From Saccharothrix ecbatanensis (lineage in GTDB: Bacteria; Actinomycetota; Actinomycetes; Mycobacteriales; Pseudonocardiaceae), in NCBI RefSeq assembly GCF_014205015.1, contig NZ_JACHMO010000001.1, positions 8,184,001 to 8,248,000 of the forward strand: a stretch of DNA of 64,000 bases, in the 5' to 3' direction. Positions within the stretch are counted from its first letter, which is position 1. Each line of letters begins with the position of its first letter. Positions 38,832 through 49,050 of this stretch are shown here, in pieces. The position numbers were made by a program, and so were the translations under genes. Under the pieces are notes generated by a model. It was not told the origin of the DNA and did no database searches. It saw only the letters and a program-made list of their open reading frames with translations.

Positions 38832-39742
38832 CCGTTGTCGTCGTAGGCTCCACCCCGGTACTTCCCGCCGCCGCGCTGCCCGCACTGCGGAGCGCGGCGG
38901 TGGTGTACGCGGGGGAGGGCGTGGAGGCCGCGCTGTGGTCGGCCGAACCGGTCGCCGGGTTCTCGGCCGGCCCGTCGGTCGTCCTGCTGACCACGAACCC
39001 CGACGAACCGGCGGCGCGCGAGCTGATCTCGGCCGGCGCCCCGGTGATCCGCACCCCGGCCGTGCCGCTGCTGGACGCGGCGGCCGTGATGGACCGGCTG
39101 CGGTCGCCCGGCGGGTGCCCGTGGGACGCCGAGCAGGACCACAAGTCGCTGCGGCAGTACCTGGTCGAGGAGACCTACGAGCTGCTGGAGGCCATCGAGG
39201 ACGGCGACCGGGCGGCGTTGCGGGAAGAGCTGGGCGACGTGCTGTTGCAGGTCCTGTTCCACGCCCGGATCGCGGCGGAGGACGCCCAGGAGCCGTTCGG
39301 CATCGACGAGGTCGCCGGTGACCTGGTCGCCAAGCTGGTCGGCCGGCACCCGCACGTGTTCTCCGGCCACGACCCGGCGGTGCACGACGCGACGTCCCAG
39401 CAGCACCGGTGGGAAGAGCTGAAGCAGGTCGAGAAGCAGCGGGAATCCAGCGTGGACGGGGTGGCCGCCGGGCAGCCCGCGGTGGCGTTGGCCGCCAAGC
39501 TCGCGCAGCGGGTGGCGCGGGCCGGGTTCCCGGTGGACCTGCTGCCCGAGGGCGACGACACCGGCATGACGCTGTTCGCGGTGGCGGCGCTGGCGAAGCT
39601 GGCCGGCGAGGACCCGGAGACCGAGCTGCGGGCGGTGGCGCGTCGGTTCGAGGCGAACGTGCGCGCCGCCGAGCGATCCGCCCGCGCGGCCGGTGTGACG
39701 GCGTTGACGGCGGCCGACTGGCGCGCCCACTGGCCTGCCTGA
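38828..39742 (+). CDS. mazG: Nucleoside triphosphate pyrophosphohydrolase MazG
   Basis: A 304-residue enzyme that hydrolyses non-canonical NTPs to NMP and PPi, protecting nucleic acids. The N-terminal 80 residues (VTVVVVGSTPVLPAAALPAL) are the actinobacterial extension. The MazG domain has CPWDAEQDHKSLRQYLVEET, YELLEAIEDGD and the metal-binding EELGDVLLQVLFHARIA with EExxD. HPHVFSGHDPAV and KLAQRVARAGFPVDL follow, the latter belonging to a second MazG-like repeat. GTG 38828 overlaps the previous stop by four bases, so translation is coupled. Confidence 0.94.
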   Translation: MTVVVVGSTPVLPAAALPALRSAAVVYAGEGVEAALWSAEPVAGFSAGPSVVLLTTNPDEPAARELISAGAPVIRTPAVPLLDAAAVMDRLRSPGGCPWDAEQDHKSLRQYLVEETYELLEAIEDGDRAALREELGDVLLQVLFHARIAAEDAQEPFGIDEVAGDLVAKLVGRHPHVFSGHDPAVHDATSQQHRWEELKQVEKQRESSVDGVAAGQPAVALAAKLAQRVARAGFPVDLLPEGDDTGMTLFAVAALAKLAGEDPETELRAVARRFEANVRAAERSARAAGVTALTAADWRAHWPA

Positions 39743-39823
39743 GCGTTCCCCGGTCCGGTGACGTCCGGGCGCGATGCCGCAGTGAAGCTTCCGGCCCGCC
39801 TCAACCGGGAGTGAACGGCGCGC

Positions 39824-39829
39824 TAACGT
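39824..39829 (+). promoter_or_regulatory. Predicted -10 of the tricorn protease gene, leaderless
   Basis: TAACGT is followed by exactly seven bases (CGAGAGG) and the GTG at 39837. Confidence 0.4.
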
Positions 39830-39836
39830 CGAGAGG

Positions 39837-42800
39837 GTGACCGAGGCCTACCTCCGCTTCCCGCACCTGCACGGCGATCTAGTGACGTTCGTGGCCGAGG
39901 ACGACGTGTGGCTCGCCCCGCTGGACGGCGGCCGGGCCTGGCGGGTGACCGCCGACCAGGTGCCGGTGTCCTTCCCCCGCTTCGACCCGACCGGCACGCG
40001 ACTCGCCTGGACCAGCCGCCGTGACGGCGCGCCCGAGGTCCACCTGGCGCCGGTGGAGGGCGGCGAGGCCACCCGGCTCACCTACTGGGGCGACTACTCG
40101 ACCTCCGTGCGCGGCTGGACGTCCGCCGGCGAGGTCGTCGCGGTGACGGCCACCGGCCAGGCGTCGTCCAACCGGCAGTGGGCGCACGCCGTGCCCACCG
40201 ACGGCGGCCCGTCACGCCGGCTGCCGTTCGGCTGGGTGGACGACGTGTCGTTCGGCCCGTCCGGCCAGGTCGTCACCACCTCCGTCTATGGCCACGACCC
40301 CGCGTGGTGGAAGCGCTACCGGGGTGGCGCGGCGGGCAAGTTGTGGGTGGACGACGACGGTGACGGCGAGTTCGTCCGCATCCTGCCCGAGCTGACGTCC
40401 TCGCTGACGTCGCCGATGTGGATCGGGGACCGGATCGCGTTCCTGTCCGACCACGACGGCGTCGGCAGCGTGTACTCGGTCCTCCCGGACGGGACGGACG
40501 TGCGTCGGCACACCGGGCAGCAGGACTTCTACGCGCGGGTGGCGTCGAGCGACGGCGAGCGGATCGTCTGGCAGCAGGCGGGCGAGCTGTGGCTGCTCGA
40601 CGACCTCGACGGCGCGTCACCGCGTCGGCTGGAGATCGTGCTGGGAGGCCCCCGCACGGCCCGCCGGCCGCGTCCGGTGTCGTCCCGCCCGGAGGACTTC
40701 CACCCGGACAAGACCGGCCGCGCGAGCGTGGTCGAGGTGCGCGGCACCGTGCACTGGGTGACGCACAGGGACGGTCCGGTGCGCGCGTTGGCCGAACAGC
40801 CCGGCGTGCGGGCACGGCTGCCGCGCGTCGTCGGCGACAACGTCGTGTGGGTGACGGACGCGGACGGCGAGGAGGGCCTGGAGTTCTCGCCGGTCGGCGG
40901 CGTGGAGCCGGGCAACGAGCCGCGCCGCGTGGCCGTCGGCAAGCTCGGACGCGTGCTGGAGATGGCCGTCGCGCCGGACGCCCGCCGCCTCGCCGTCGCC
41001 ACGCACGACGGGCGGCTGCTGCTGGTGGACGTCGAGTCCGGCGAGGTGCGTGAAGTCCTGAAGGGGGCGAACCCGCACGTCAGCGACCTGGCGTTCTCCC
41101 CGGACTCGAACTGGCTTGCCTGGTCGCACCCCGGTCCGCGCCCGCTCCAGCACATCCGGATGACCAACACCACCGACCTGTCCGTGGTGGACGTGACGCC
41201 GCTGCGGTTCTCCGACTTCTCGCCCACGTTCACCGAGGACGGCCGCTACCTGGCGTTCCTGTCGGTCCGCAGCTTCGACCCGGTGTACGACGCGCACGTG
41301 TTCGACCTGTCGTTCCCGACCGGCTGCCGGCCCTACCTGCTGCCGTTGGCCGCGACCACGCCGTCGCCGTTCGACCCGCTGCGCCTGGGCCGGTCCGTCG
41401 GGGACGACTCGCACGACAAGGACAAGGACAAGGACGACGAGAACCCGATCACGGTGGTCGACCTGGAGGGGTTGGCCGACCGGGTGGTGACGGTGCCGGT
41501 CGCCGCGGCCAGCTACTCGGCGCTGACCGCGGCGAAGGGCGGGCTGCTGTGGCTGCGGTCGCCGTTGCGCGGGGTGCTGGGGGACAACCTGGCCGGCCCG
41601 ACCGCACGTCCGCCGCGGGCGTCGCTGGAGCGGTTCGACCTGGCCAAGTCGCGCACCGAGACGCTGGAGGACGGCGTGGACGCGTTCGACGTGGCCGGTG
41701 ACGGGCAGCGGATGGTCGTGCAGGACCGCGGCGACCTGCGGGTGGTGCCGACGGACCGGAAGGTCGACTCGGACGACAGCGACTCGGTGGACGTCGACCT
41801 GTCCCGGATCCGGGTGGTGGTGGACCGGGCGGCCGAGTGGCGGCAGTCGTACGCGGAGGCCGGGCGGCTGATGCGGGACCACTTCTGGCGCACCGACATG
41901 GGCGGCGTGGACTGGGCGGGCGTGCTGGAGCGCTACCGGCCGCTGGTGGACCGGCTCGGCAGCTACAGCGACCTGGTGGACCTGCTGTGGGAGGTCCAGG
42001 GCGAGTTGGGGACGTCGCACGCTTACGTCATGCCTGCTCACGGTGGGGCGCGTGGACGTGCGGTGGGGCTGCTCGGCGCGGACCTGGAACGGGACGAGGC
42101 GGGCGCGTGGCGGGTCGTGCGGGTGATTCCTGGGGAGACGTCGGACCCGGCGGCGCGGTCGCCGTTGGCGGCTCCCGGGGTCGCGGTGCGGGCGGGTGAC
42201 GCGATCGTGGCGGTCGACGGGCGGCAGGTCGACCCGTTGACCGGCCCCGCGCCGCTGCTGGTCGGTGCGGCGGGGAAGCCGGTGGAGCTGACCGTGCGGC
42301 CGGGTGGTGGCGGTGAGCCGCGTCGGGTCGTGGTGGTGCCGTTGCGGGACGACGAGCCGCTGCGTTACCACGCTTGGGTGGCCGACCGGCGGGCGCGCGT
42401 GCACGAGCTGACCGATGGGCGGGTCGGGTACCTGCACGTGCCGGACATGATGGGCGCCGGCTGGGCGCAGCTGCACCGGGACCTGCGGGTGGAGCTGGCG
42501 CGTGAGGCGGTGGTGCTGGACGTGCGGGAGAACGGCGGCGGGCACACGTCCGAGCTGGTGGTGGAGAAGCTGGGGCGCAAGATCATCGGTTGGTCGGTGG
42601 CGCGTGGGTACACGACGGCCGTGAGCTACCCCGGTGACGCGCCGCGCGGGCCGGTGGTGGCGATCGCGGACGAGTTCGCCGGGTCCGACGGGGACATCGT
42701 GAACGTGGCGATCAAGGAGATGGGCATCGGTCCGGTCGTCGGCACCCGGACGTGGGGCGGGGTGATCGGGATCGACATGCAGTACAGCCTGGTGGACGGG

Positions 42801-43019
42801 ACCTTGGTGACGCAGCCGCGTTACGCGACGTGGTTCGCCGGGCCGGGGTGGGACGTGGAGAACCACGGCGTGGACCCGGACGTGGAGGTCGTGATCACCC
42901 CGCAGGACCGCGTGGCCGGCCGCGACCCCCAGCTGGACACCGCCGTCCGCCTGGCCCTCGCGGCCCTCTCCACCCACCCGGCCGCCACCCCACCCCAACT
43001 CCCACCCCTAACCCCGTGA
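39837..43019 (+). CDS. Tricorn protease homologue (S41 family)
   Basis: A 1060-residue cytoplasmic protease. The N-terminal two-thirds are two beta-propellers (LRFPHLHGDLVTFVAEDDVW, RFDPTGTRLAWTSRRDGAPE, LAFSPDSNWLAWSHPGP). An Asp/Lys-rich linker (DDSHDKDKDKDDENP) follows. Then come the C1 helical domain, a PDZ domain (GVAVRAGDAIVAVDGRQV) and the S41 catalytic core with GTSHAYVMP (His), the nucleophile FAGSDGD (Ser near 950) and a C-terminal Glu region. Tricorn degrades peptides released by larger proteases such as the actinobacterial proteasome. There is no signal peptide. GTG 39837 follows a TAACGT hexamer by seven bases. The stop TGA (43017-43019) is part of repeat copy D. Confidence 0.94.
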   Translation: MTEAYLRFPHLHGDLVTFVAEDDVWLAPLDGGRAWRVTADQVPVSFPRFDPTGTRLAWTSRRDGAPEVHLAPVEGGEATRLTYWGDYSTSVRGWTSAGEVVAVTATGQASSNRQWAHAVPTDGGPSRRLPFGWVDDVSFGPSGQVVTTSVYGHDPAWWKRYRGGAAGKLWVDDDGDGEFVRILPELTSSLTSPMWIGDRIAFLSDHDGVGSVYSVLPDGTDVRRHTGQQDFYARVASSDGERIVWQQAGELWLLDDLDGASPRRLEIVLGGPRTARRPRPVSSRPEDFHPDKTGRASVVEVRGTVHWVTHRDGPVRALAEQPGVRARLPRVVGDNVVWVTDADGEEGLEFSPVGGVEPGNEPRRVAVGKLGRVLEMAVAPDARRLAVATHDGRLLLVDVESGEVREVLKGANPHVSDLAFSPDSNWLAWSHPGPRPLQHIRMTNTTDLSVVDVTPLRFSDFSPTFTEDGRYLAFLSVRSFDPVYDAHVFDLSFPTGCRPYLLPLAATTPSPFDPLRLGRSVGDDSHDKDKDKDDENPITVVDLEGLADRVVTVPVAAASYSALTAAKGGLLWLRSPLRGVLGDNLAGPTARPPRASLERFDLAKSRTETLEDGVDAFDVAGDGQRMVVQDRGDLRVVPTDRKVDSDDSDSVDVDLSRIRVVVDRAAEWRQSYAEAGRLMRDHFWRTDMGGVDWAGVLERYRPLVDRLGSYSDLVDLLWEVQGELGTSHAYVMPAHGGARGRAVGLLGADLERDEAGAWRVVRVIPGETSDPAARSPLAAPGVAVRAGDAIVAVDGRQVDPLTGPAPLLVGAAGKPVELTVRPGGGGEPRRVVVVPLRDDEPLRYHAWVADRRARVHELTDGRVGYLHVPDMMGAGWAQLHRDLRVELAREAVVLDVRENGGGHTSELVVEKLGRKIIGWSVARGYTTAVSYPGDAPRGPVVAIADEFAGSDGDIVNVAIKEMGIGPVVGTRTWGGVIGIDMQYSLVDGTLVTQPRYATWFAGPGWDVENHGVDPDVEVVITPQDRVAGRDPQLDTAVRLALAALSTHPAATPPQLPPLTP

Positions 43020-43197
43020 GTCCTACGTTCGCGACCCGTGAGTCCTACGTTCGGAACGCGTGAGTCCTACGTTCGCGACCCCCGAGTTCAACGCTCAGTA
43101 CAAGATCGTTTGTTCTGAGCGTTGAATTCGGGGGTCCTGAACGTAGGACACGGTGGTCCTGAAGGTACGACTCGCGCGTTCTGAACGTAGGACTCAC
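43016..43197. repeat. Dispersed palindromic repeat, copy D
   Basis: The longest copy. Three left units GTGAGTCCTACGTTC (43016-43030, 43038-43052, 43060-43074). Core stem CCCCCGAGTTCAACGCTCAG (43079-43098) with its partner (43115-43134) around a 16-base loop identical to copy A. Then the short unit (43139-43151), degenerate unit (43161-43175) and a perfect right unit (43183-43197). The first unit supplies the tricorn stop codon. The right end runs into the broken FTR1 gene. Confidence 0.92.
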
Positions 43198-43625
43198 GCG
43201 GAGGAGGGTGTCGCCCCGGTGGCCGCCCTCGCGCCCGACGGCGAGGAAGGCGAGCGTGACGACGGCCGCCGGGCCGATCTCCAACGCCCGGTCCAGCTTG
43301 CCGCGAAGCTCGGCGGCGATCGTGCGGGCCGTGGCGCGCATCCAGAAGATCATGCCGGTGACGAACGCCACCGCGAGCAGCGACATGCCGCCGCCGAACG
43401 CCTCCTGCTGCTCGAACGTCATCGTGGCGGTGGTGAACGTGACGATCGCGCCGACACGATCGACAGCGCGACGGCCGCGCCGACGCCCAGCCAGACGTGC
43501 GGCAATCGGGACCGGCGGTCGGTCTTGACCAGCAACGCGACCAGGATGCCGACGACCCGGGCTGCTTCCAGTCCTTCGCGCAGCCCGATGAGCCCGTTGC
43601 CGAGAAGCACGGCGGCCGTCCTCAC
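43198..43625 (-). pseudogene. Broken FTR1-family iron permease gene
   Basis: Read leftwards from GTG 43625, the protein starts [20 protein letters not shown], with the FTR1 signature REGLEA. It continues [20 protein letters not shown] and [14 protein letters not shown]. Near 43455 the family sequence jumps to another frame: [57 protein letters not shown]. It then ends at repeat copy D. So there is one frameshift and the C-terminal half (further membrane helices and the second acidic motif) is missing. An intact family member would be about 270-280 residues. A sequencing error could explain the frameshift but not the missing end. Confidence 0.8.
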
Positions 43626-43750
43626 GCGGAGTCAACTAAGGCTGCTCTGCGCTGTCACGTCTAGTGGGACAAACAGCACTTAACCCCGCATAACAGGCAC
43701 TCGGGACGTATCGCCGCGCGAAGTGGCCTCGGGCACTCATGGCGAGCACG

Positions 43751-43756
43751 TAGCCT
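43751..43756 (+). promoter_or_regulatory. Predicted -10 of the transglycosylase gene, leaderless
   Basis: TAGCCT is followed by six bases and the GTG at 43763; there is no ribosome-binding site. Confidence 0.4.
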
Positions 43757-43762
43757 GGGGCG

Positions 43763-44608
43763 GTGGTCGTCCCGCCGCCGTCGAAGACCGAGCCTCGCCC
43801 TCCGGGGCGCGGCGATGCCGGCAACCTCGTCGGACGCCTGGCGCTGGTGCTCCTCCTGCTCGCTTTCGTGGCGGGCGGGGCGTGGGCGCTGGGCGCGTTG
43901 AACAGGTCCTCGCCGAGGCCCGCCGCCGATCCGCCGTTCCCCGTGCCGTTCCAGGAAGTGCAGCCCGGTGCCGCCGCGCCGGGTGCGGCCGGTCAGGTGC
44001 CGACGCCAGGCTCCGGCGACCCGGAGGCCGCGACGGTCGAACCGCTGGACGCGTGGGCGGCGTCGTTGTCCAAGAAGATCGACGTCCCGGCGCGTGCGCT
44101 GCGGGCGTATGCCGTGGCGGACCTGATGATGCGGACCCAGGACCCGTCGTGCCGGATCTCGTGGGCGACGCTGGCCGGTATCGGTCGGATCGAGTCGCAC
44201 CACGGCACCATCGGCGGTCGGCGTCTGGACGAGGCCGGTCGGCCGTCGAGCCCGATCGTCGGTATCCCGCTGGACGGCTCACCGGGCGTGAAGGCGATCG
44301 CCGACAGCGACGGTGGCGTGCTGGACGGTGACACGACGTGGGACCGGGCGGTGGGTCCGATGCAGTTCATCCCGACGACTTGGGCGCGTTACGCGGTGCG
44401 TGCGAACGGGGACGGCCAGAGCCCTGATCCGCAGAACATCGACGACGCAGCGCTGGCCGCGGCGCGGTACCTGTGTTCGGGTGGACGTGATCTGGGCACC
44501 GGCGAGGGCTGGTGGAATGCGGTGCTGGACTACAACAACTCGACCGAGTACGGGCAGAACGTGTACAGCGGCGCCGACGCGTATGCGCGCGCCAGCCTCA
44601 ACACCTGA
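43763..44608 (+). CDS. Lytic murein transglycosylase (LpqU-like)
   Basis: A 281-residue membrane-anchored enzyme. One N-terminal helix (LVGRLALVLLLLAFVAGGAW) is followed by a Pro/Ala-rich stalk and the SLT_2/MltB-type catalytic domain. There the catalytic Glu is in TLAGIGRIESHHGTIGG, and the family sequences DRAVGPMQFIPTTWARYAV and DAALAAARYLCSGGRDL follow. It cleaves peptidoglycan glycan strands to 1,6-anhydro products. It occupies the place of Rv1022 (lpqU) between mazG and eno but has no lipobox. A paralogue with a long Thr-rich tail lies at 49051-50562. GTG 43763 follows TAGCCT by six bases. Confidence 0.9.
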   Translation: MVVPPPSKTEPRPPGRGDAGNLVGRLALVLLLLAFVAGGAWALGALNRSSPRPAADPPFPVPFQEVQPGAAAPGAAGQVPTPGSGDPEAATVEPLDAWAASLSKKIDVPARALRAYAVADLMMRTQDPSCRISWATLAGIGRIESHHGTIGGRRLDEAGRPSSPIVGIPLDGSPGVKAIADSDGGVLDGDTTWDRAVGPMQFIPTTWARYAVRANGDGQSPDPQNIDDAALAAARYLCSGGRDLGTGEGWWNAVLDYNNSTEYGQNVYSGADAYARASLNT

Positions 44609-44654
44609 GTGCCCACCGCCAAGATAAAGACAGGGGTCCCCTGGACGGGACGCC

Positions 44655-44713
44655 CGCGAAGCATGTGTGGTCGCGCGAAGCAGGTGGGCGCGCGAAGCAT
44701 GTGTGGTCGCGCG
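44655..44713 (+). repeat. Short tandem repeat after the transglycosylase gene
   Basis: CGCGAAGCATGTGTGGTCGC plus GCG occurs at 44655-44677 and 44691-44713, with a degenerate copy between them (CGCGAAGCAGGTGGGCGCG). It lies in a 128-base gap with no gene, just before the convergent minus-strand cluster. Confidence 0.7.
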
Positions 44714-44736
44714 GCCGGGCAACTTGGTGCGGTCGA

Positions 44737-45141
44737 TCAGGCCGGGTGGTGCTGGTCGGGACCGGCGTGGTCGTTGGCACCGGGGGCCTGCGTGGGCGGG
44801 TTCGTGGGTCGGGTCGTGGTCGGAGTGACCGTGAGGCCCAGGTCCGGGAGGCCCAGCCAGTCGAGGTCCACCGAGGCCGCCGTGGCACGGTCCGCCAGCT
44901 TCAGTCGCACGCGGTACACGCTGAGCAGTAGGGCTTGCAGTGAGTCGACGCCGAACGACGCGCCGACGGTCTCGTCACCCAACCCCACGATCTGGTGCGG
45001 GCAGCACCAGTCGCCGTTGGTGCTCAGCGGATCGGGGTGGGGTCTGCCGAAGCGGATCACGACAGGAGTCCGGGCGCCGTCCCCGGCTACGCACTCCAGG
45101 CGCCGTTCGGCCACGACCTCACCGAGCCGGTAAGCCGTCAT
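44737..45141 (-). CDS. Uncharacterised protein, possibly DUF6968 family
   Basis: A 134-residue soluble protein. Conserved-looking features are VVIRFGRPHPDPLSTNGDWC, CPHQIVGLGDETVGASFGVD and SLQALLLSVYRVRLKLADRA; two adjacent Cys occur in DWCCPHQI. The pattern resembles the small DUF6968-type proteins that carry the phrase GRPxPDP...WxCPxxIxGL; the assignment is tentative. The C-terminus is a Thr/Pro-rich tail. The ATG overlaps the stop of the upstream TPR gene by four bases (ATGA), so the two are translated together. Function unknown. Confidence 0.6.
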   Translation of the reverse strand: MTAYRLGEVVAERRLECVAGDGARTPVVIRFGRPHPDPLSTNGDWCCPHQIVGLGDETVGASFGVDSLQALLLSVYRVRLKLADRATAASVDLDWLGLPDLGLTVTPTTTRPTNPPTQAPGANDHAGPDQHHPA

Positions 45142-45515
45142 CGGTCGCGCTCTACCGCCAGACGCGCGCTGACCTCGCCCAACGCCTCCTGGTACTCCGG
45201 TGACGGGTTCATCGCCGCCGCCATCCGCAGCTGCGTCAACGCCTCGGTCAACCGGTTCTGCCGCTGCAACGTCCGCCCCAACGCGAACCGCGCGTAGTGG
45301 TCGCTGGGATCGAACTCCAGCACCTTCAGGAACGCCGCCTCGGCACGCTTGAACTGGGCCGAACCCAGGTAGGCCCGACCCGCGAGCAGCTGCACGCTCG
45401 CCCGCTCCGGCGCCGCTTCGAGCACGACTCGCAGCTCGCGCAGCGCCTCCAGTGGTCGGCGGTCCGCGAGCAGCGCCTCGGCTCGGCGGAACGCCTCGAA
45501 GGTGCTGTCCGTCAT
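45138..45515 (-). CDS. Tetratricopeptide repeat protein
   Basis: A 125-residue all-helical protein with about three TPR units: EAFRRAEALLADRRPLEALR, ERASVQLLAGRAYLGSAQFK then RAEAAFLKVLEFDPSDHYAR, and FALGRTLQRQNRLTEALTQL. The end is RMAAAMNPSPEYQEALGEVS. TPRs are protein-binding scaffolds; no catalytic residues are seen. Co-transcribed with the downstream uncharacterised gene (four-base overlap), which may be a partner. Confidence 0.85.
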   Translation of the reverse strand: MTDSTFEAFRRAEALLADRRPLEALRELRVVLEAAPERASVQLLAGRAYLGSAQFKRAEAAFLKVLEFDPSDHYARFALGRTLQRQNRLTEALTQLRMAAAMNPSPEYQEALGEVSARLAVERDR

Positions 45516-45606
45516 AGTTCGATCAACGCTACCCGCGCACCCCGCCCCGGTTCGACAGCCGACCGGATGACGGAATCGGCGTGTCACCACATGGGCTGCC
45601 CACGAG

Positions 45607-46416
45607 TCACCCCACCAGTGCGGCGTGCAGCCGGTCGAGCACCGGCTTGATCGACGAGGGTTGCTCCACATGGGCGTTGTGCCCCACGCCAGGCAGGACT
45701 ATTCCACCCGCCTGCGCCGCCGGCAGGTGCTCCGGCGGGCACATGTGGTCCGTCTCGCCCGCCGCCAGCACGACCGGCGCCTTCGCCACCGCCAGCAACC
45801 CCGCCACGTCCGGCGCGCCCACCCCGAACGCCGCCGGATCCAGCGCCGCCCTCCACCCGTCCACCTCGCCGACCCCGCCCGAGCTGCCGGACCTTCCCGA
45901 GCCGACCGGCTCACCAGACCCGACTACCCCCGCCGAGCCGCCCGCACCAGCCACGGCGCCTACCTCAACCACACCGTCCTCCAACGGCACCCCCGCCAGC
46001 TTCCCGGCCCACACCGAAGCTTCCGCCCGAGTCCCGAACACCCGCGCCGGCCGCACCGCCATAGAAGCCGCCCGCTCCAACTCCTCCGCCGTCCACCGCA
46101 GCTTGATCCCCACCCCGCCCACGGCCCGCACGTCGACCCCGAACCACCCGCTCGCCAGCGTCAACGCCACCACACCACCCAACGAGTGCCCCAGCACCGC
46201 CACCGGCCCACCAGGGACCACCGCCGCCACCGCCGCCGCCAACGCGCCGAACGAATACCGGTCCAAAGCAGCCGACCGACCGTGCCCCGGCAAGTCCACC
46301 GCCATCCACGACCCGGGCCACGACTCCGCGACCCCACGCCACACCGACCCGGTCGCACCAAGCCCGTGCAGCAGCACCAGCAACGGCCCGTCCCCACCCC
46401 GCGTCACGTGAACCAC
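45607..46416 (-). CDS. Alpha/beta fold hydrolase
   Basis: A 269-residue soluble enzyme. LLVLLHGLGATGSVWRGVAE carries the oxyanion hole, AVDLPGHGRSAALDRYSFGA follows, the nucleophile elbow is VAVLGHSLGGVVALTLASG, the acid is in VVLAAGETDHMCPPEHLP and the His in LPGVGHNAHVEQP. The cap region contains an unusual Gly/Ser/Val-rich low-complexity insert of about 35 residues (from EVGAVAGAGGSAGVVGSG). GTG 46416 follows GAAGGGG; divergent from eno with about 100 bases between. Substrate unknown. Confidence 0.85.
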   Translation of the reverse strand: MVHVTRGGDGPLLVLLHGLGATGSVWRGVAESWPGSWMAVDLPGHGRSAALDRYSFGALAAAVAAVVPGGPVAVLGHSLGGVVALTLASGWFGVDVRAVGGVGIKLRWTAEELERAASMAVRPARVFGTRAEASVWAGKLAGVPLEDGVVEVGAVAGAGGSAGVVGSGEPVGSGRSGSSGGVGEVDGWRAALDPAAFGVGAPDVAGLLAVAKAPVVLAAGETDHMCPPEHLPAAQAGGIVLPGVGHNAHVEQPSSIKPVLDRLHAALVG

Positions 46417-46438
46417 GCGTGAAACCCCTTCCCGGTGA

Positions 46439-47808
<1,370 letters not shown>

Positions 47809-47809
<1 letters not shown>

Positions 47810-48453
47810 TGGCGCCGCGGGAACGGGCCCCTCGACGTGGCCGGGACGCCACGTCGAGAGTCAGCCCTGCCGCCGGTCGGGACCGCGGGTCCGGCGACCG
47901 CCGAGCAGGGGATCGCACCGCGGCGGGTCGCAGGGCGGACGGTAAAACCGCTGGTCGTACGGCCTCCAGCGCGGCCGACCGCAAGACCGACAAGGGCCGC
48001 GCGAGGCCCCAGGCGAGGCCGACGGCGCGCAAGCCGCAGTCGAAGGCCCGGACCAGGGCGGGCGCGGGCACCGGTGGCGCGTTCGGCATGACCGGCACCC
48101 GGCGTGCCGCGCTGCTGGCGATGGTGGTGTGCGCGCTCGCGCTGAGCATCGCCGTGCCCCTGAGGACGTACCTGGCGCAACGCGAGGAGCTGCGCGAGGT
48201 AACGGCGTCGCACGAGACCCTGCGAGTCGAGGTGGCCCAGCTGGAGCAGCGCAAGCGCGAACTGGCGGACCCGGCGCACGTGGAGGCCGAGGCACGTCGC
48301 CGGCTGCATTACGTGCGGCCCGGCGAGACGCCCTACATCGTGCAGCTCCCCGGTGACGCGGAGCGTGAGATCGACGAACAACGACCGGCCGCGAAACCGG
48401 CCCAGGACAAGGCGTGGTACGAGCAACTGTGGGATTCGGCGGCGGCGCGATGA
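47809..48453 (+). CDS. FtsB/DivIC-type septum formation initiator protein
   Basis: A 214-residue single-pass membrane protein. The first 100 residues are basic and low-complexity (RRGRDATSRVSPAAGRDRGS). Then there is one helix (AALLAMVVCALALSIAVPL), an extracytoplasmic coiled coil (LAQREELREVTASHETLRVE, VAQLEQRKRELADPAHVEAE) and the septum-initiator motif ARRRLHYVRPGETPYIVQLP. FtsB with FtsL and FtsQ activates septal peptidoglycan synthesis. The ATG overlaps the eno stop. This is the equivalent of Rv1024. Confidence 0.9.
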
Positions 48454-48941
48454 CGGTCAGTGACGAGGACAGGGCGGCGGTGGCGGCGCAGCTGGGGCGC
48501 GCGCCGCGGGGCATGCGGGAGGTCGCCGCGCGGTGCCCCAGCGGGCACCCGGCGGTCGTGCAGACCAACCCGCGCTTGGAGGACGGCACCCCGTTCCCGA
48601 CCCTGTACTACCTGACCTGCTCGCGGTTGAACTCGTACGTCAGCCGGCTGGAGGGCGCCGGGCTGATGAAGGAGATGACCGACCGGTTGGCCACGGATGA
48701 ACAGTTGGCCGAGCACTACCGCCGGGCGCACGAGATGTACTTGGCTGAGCGCGACGCGATCGAACCGCTCGGGACGACCGTCACCGCGGGCGGCATGCCG
48801 GACCGGGTCAAGTGCCTGCACGTCCACGTGGCGCACTCGCTGGCAGCGGGCCGGGGGGTGAACCCGTTCGGCGACGAGGCCCTGGACAGGCTCACGGAAT
48901 GGTGGCCGAGCGGTGACTGCGCGTCAACAGTGAAAAAGTGA
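48450..48941 (+). CDS. DUF501 domain-containing protein
   Basis: A 163-residue soluble protein of a family found almost only in actinobacteria, next to eno. Typical sequence: GRAPRGMREVAARCPSGHPA, VVQTNPRLEDGTPFPTLYYL, TCSRLNSYVSRLEGAGLMKE and MPDRVKCLHVHVAHSLAAGR with conserved Cys and His that may bind metal. The ATG overlaps the upstream stop by four bases (ATGA). Function unknown; the equivalent of Rv1025. Confidence 0.9.
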   Translation: MTVSDEDRAAVAAQLGRAPRGMREVAARCPSGHPAVVQTNPRLEDGTPFPTLYYLTCSRLNSYVSRLEGAGLMKEMTDRLATDEQLAEHYRRAHEMYLAERDAIEPLGTTVTAGGMPDRVKCLHVHVAHSLAAGRGVNPFGDEALDRLTEWWPSGDCASTVKK

Positions 48942-49050
48942 CCTAACGGGCAGTTCTTCGGACATCCACAGGCACGTAAGAGTGACACCGCCGTTCGGAT
49001 CAGGCACTCTGGGTCGAGGCCGGGTAACGACTATTGGGGAGTTCGTGGCT

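Noticed and set aside
37887..43019. A biosynthetic gene cluster, prophage or plasmid region
   Set aside because: No NRPS/PKS modules, phage structural genes, integrases, partition or replication genes anywhere in the window; gene order is largely the conserved chromosomal one.
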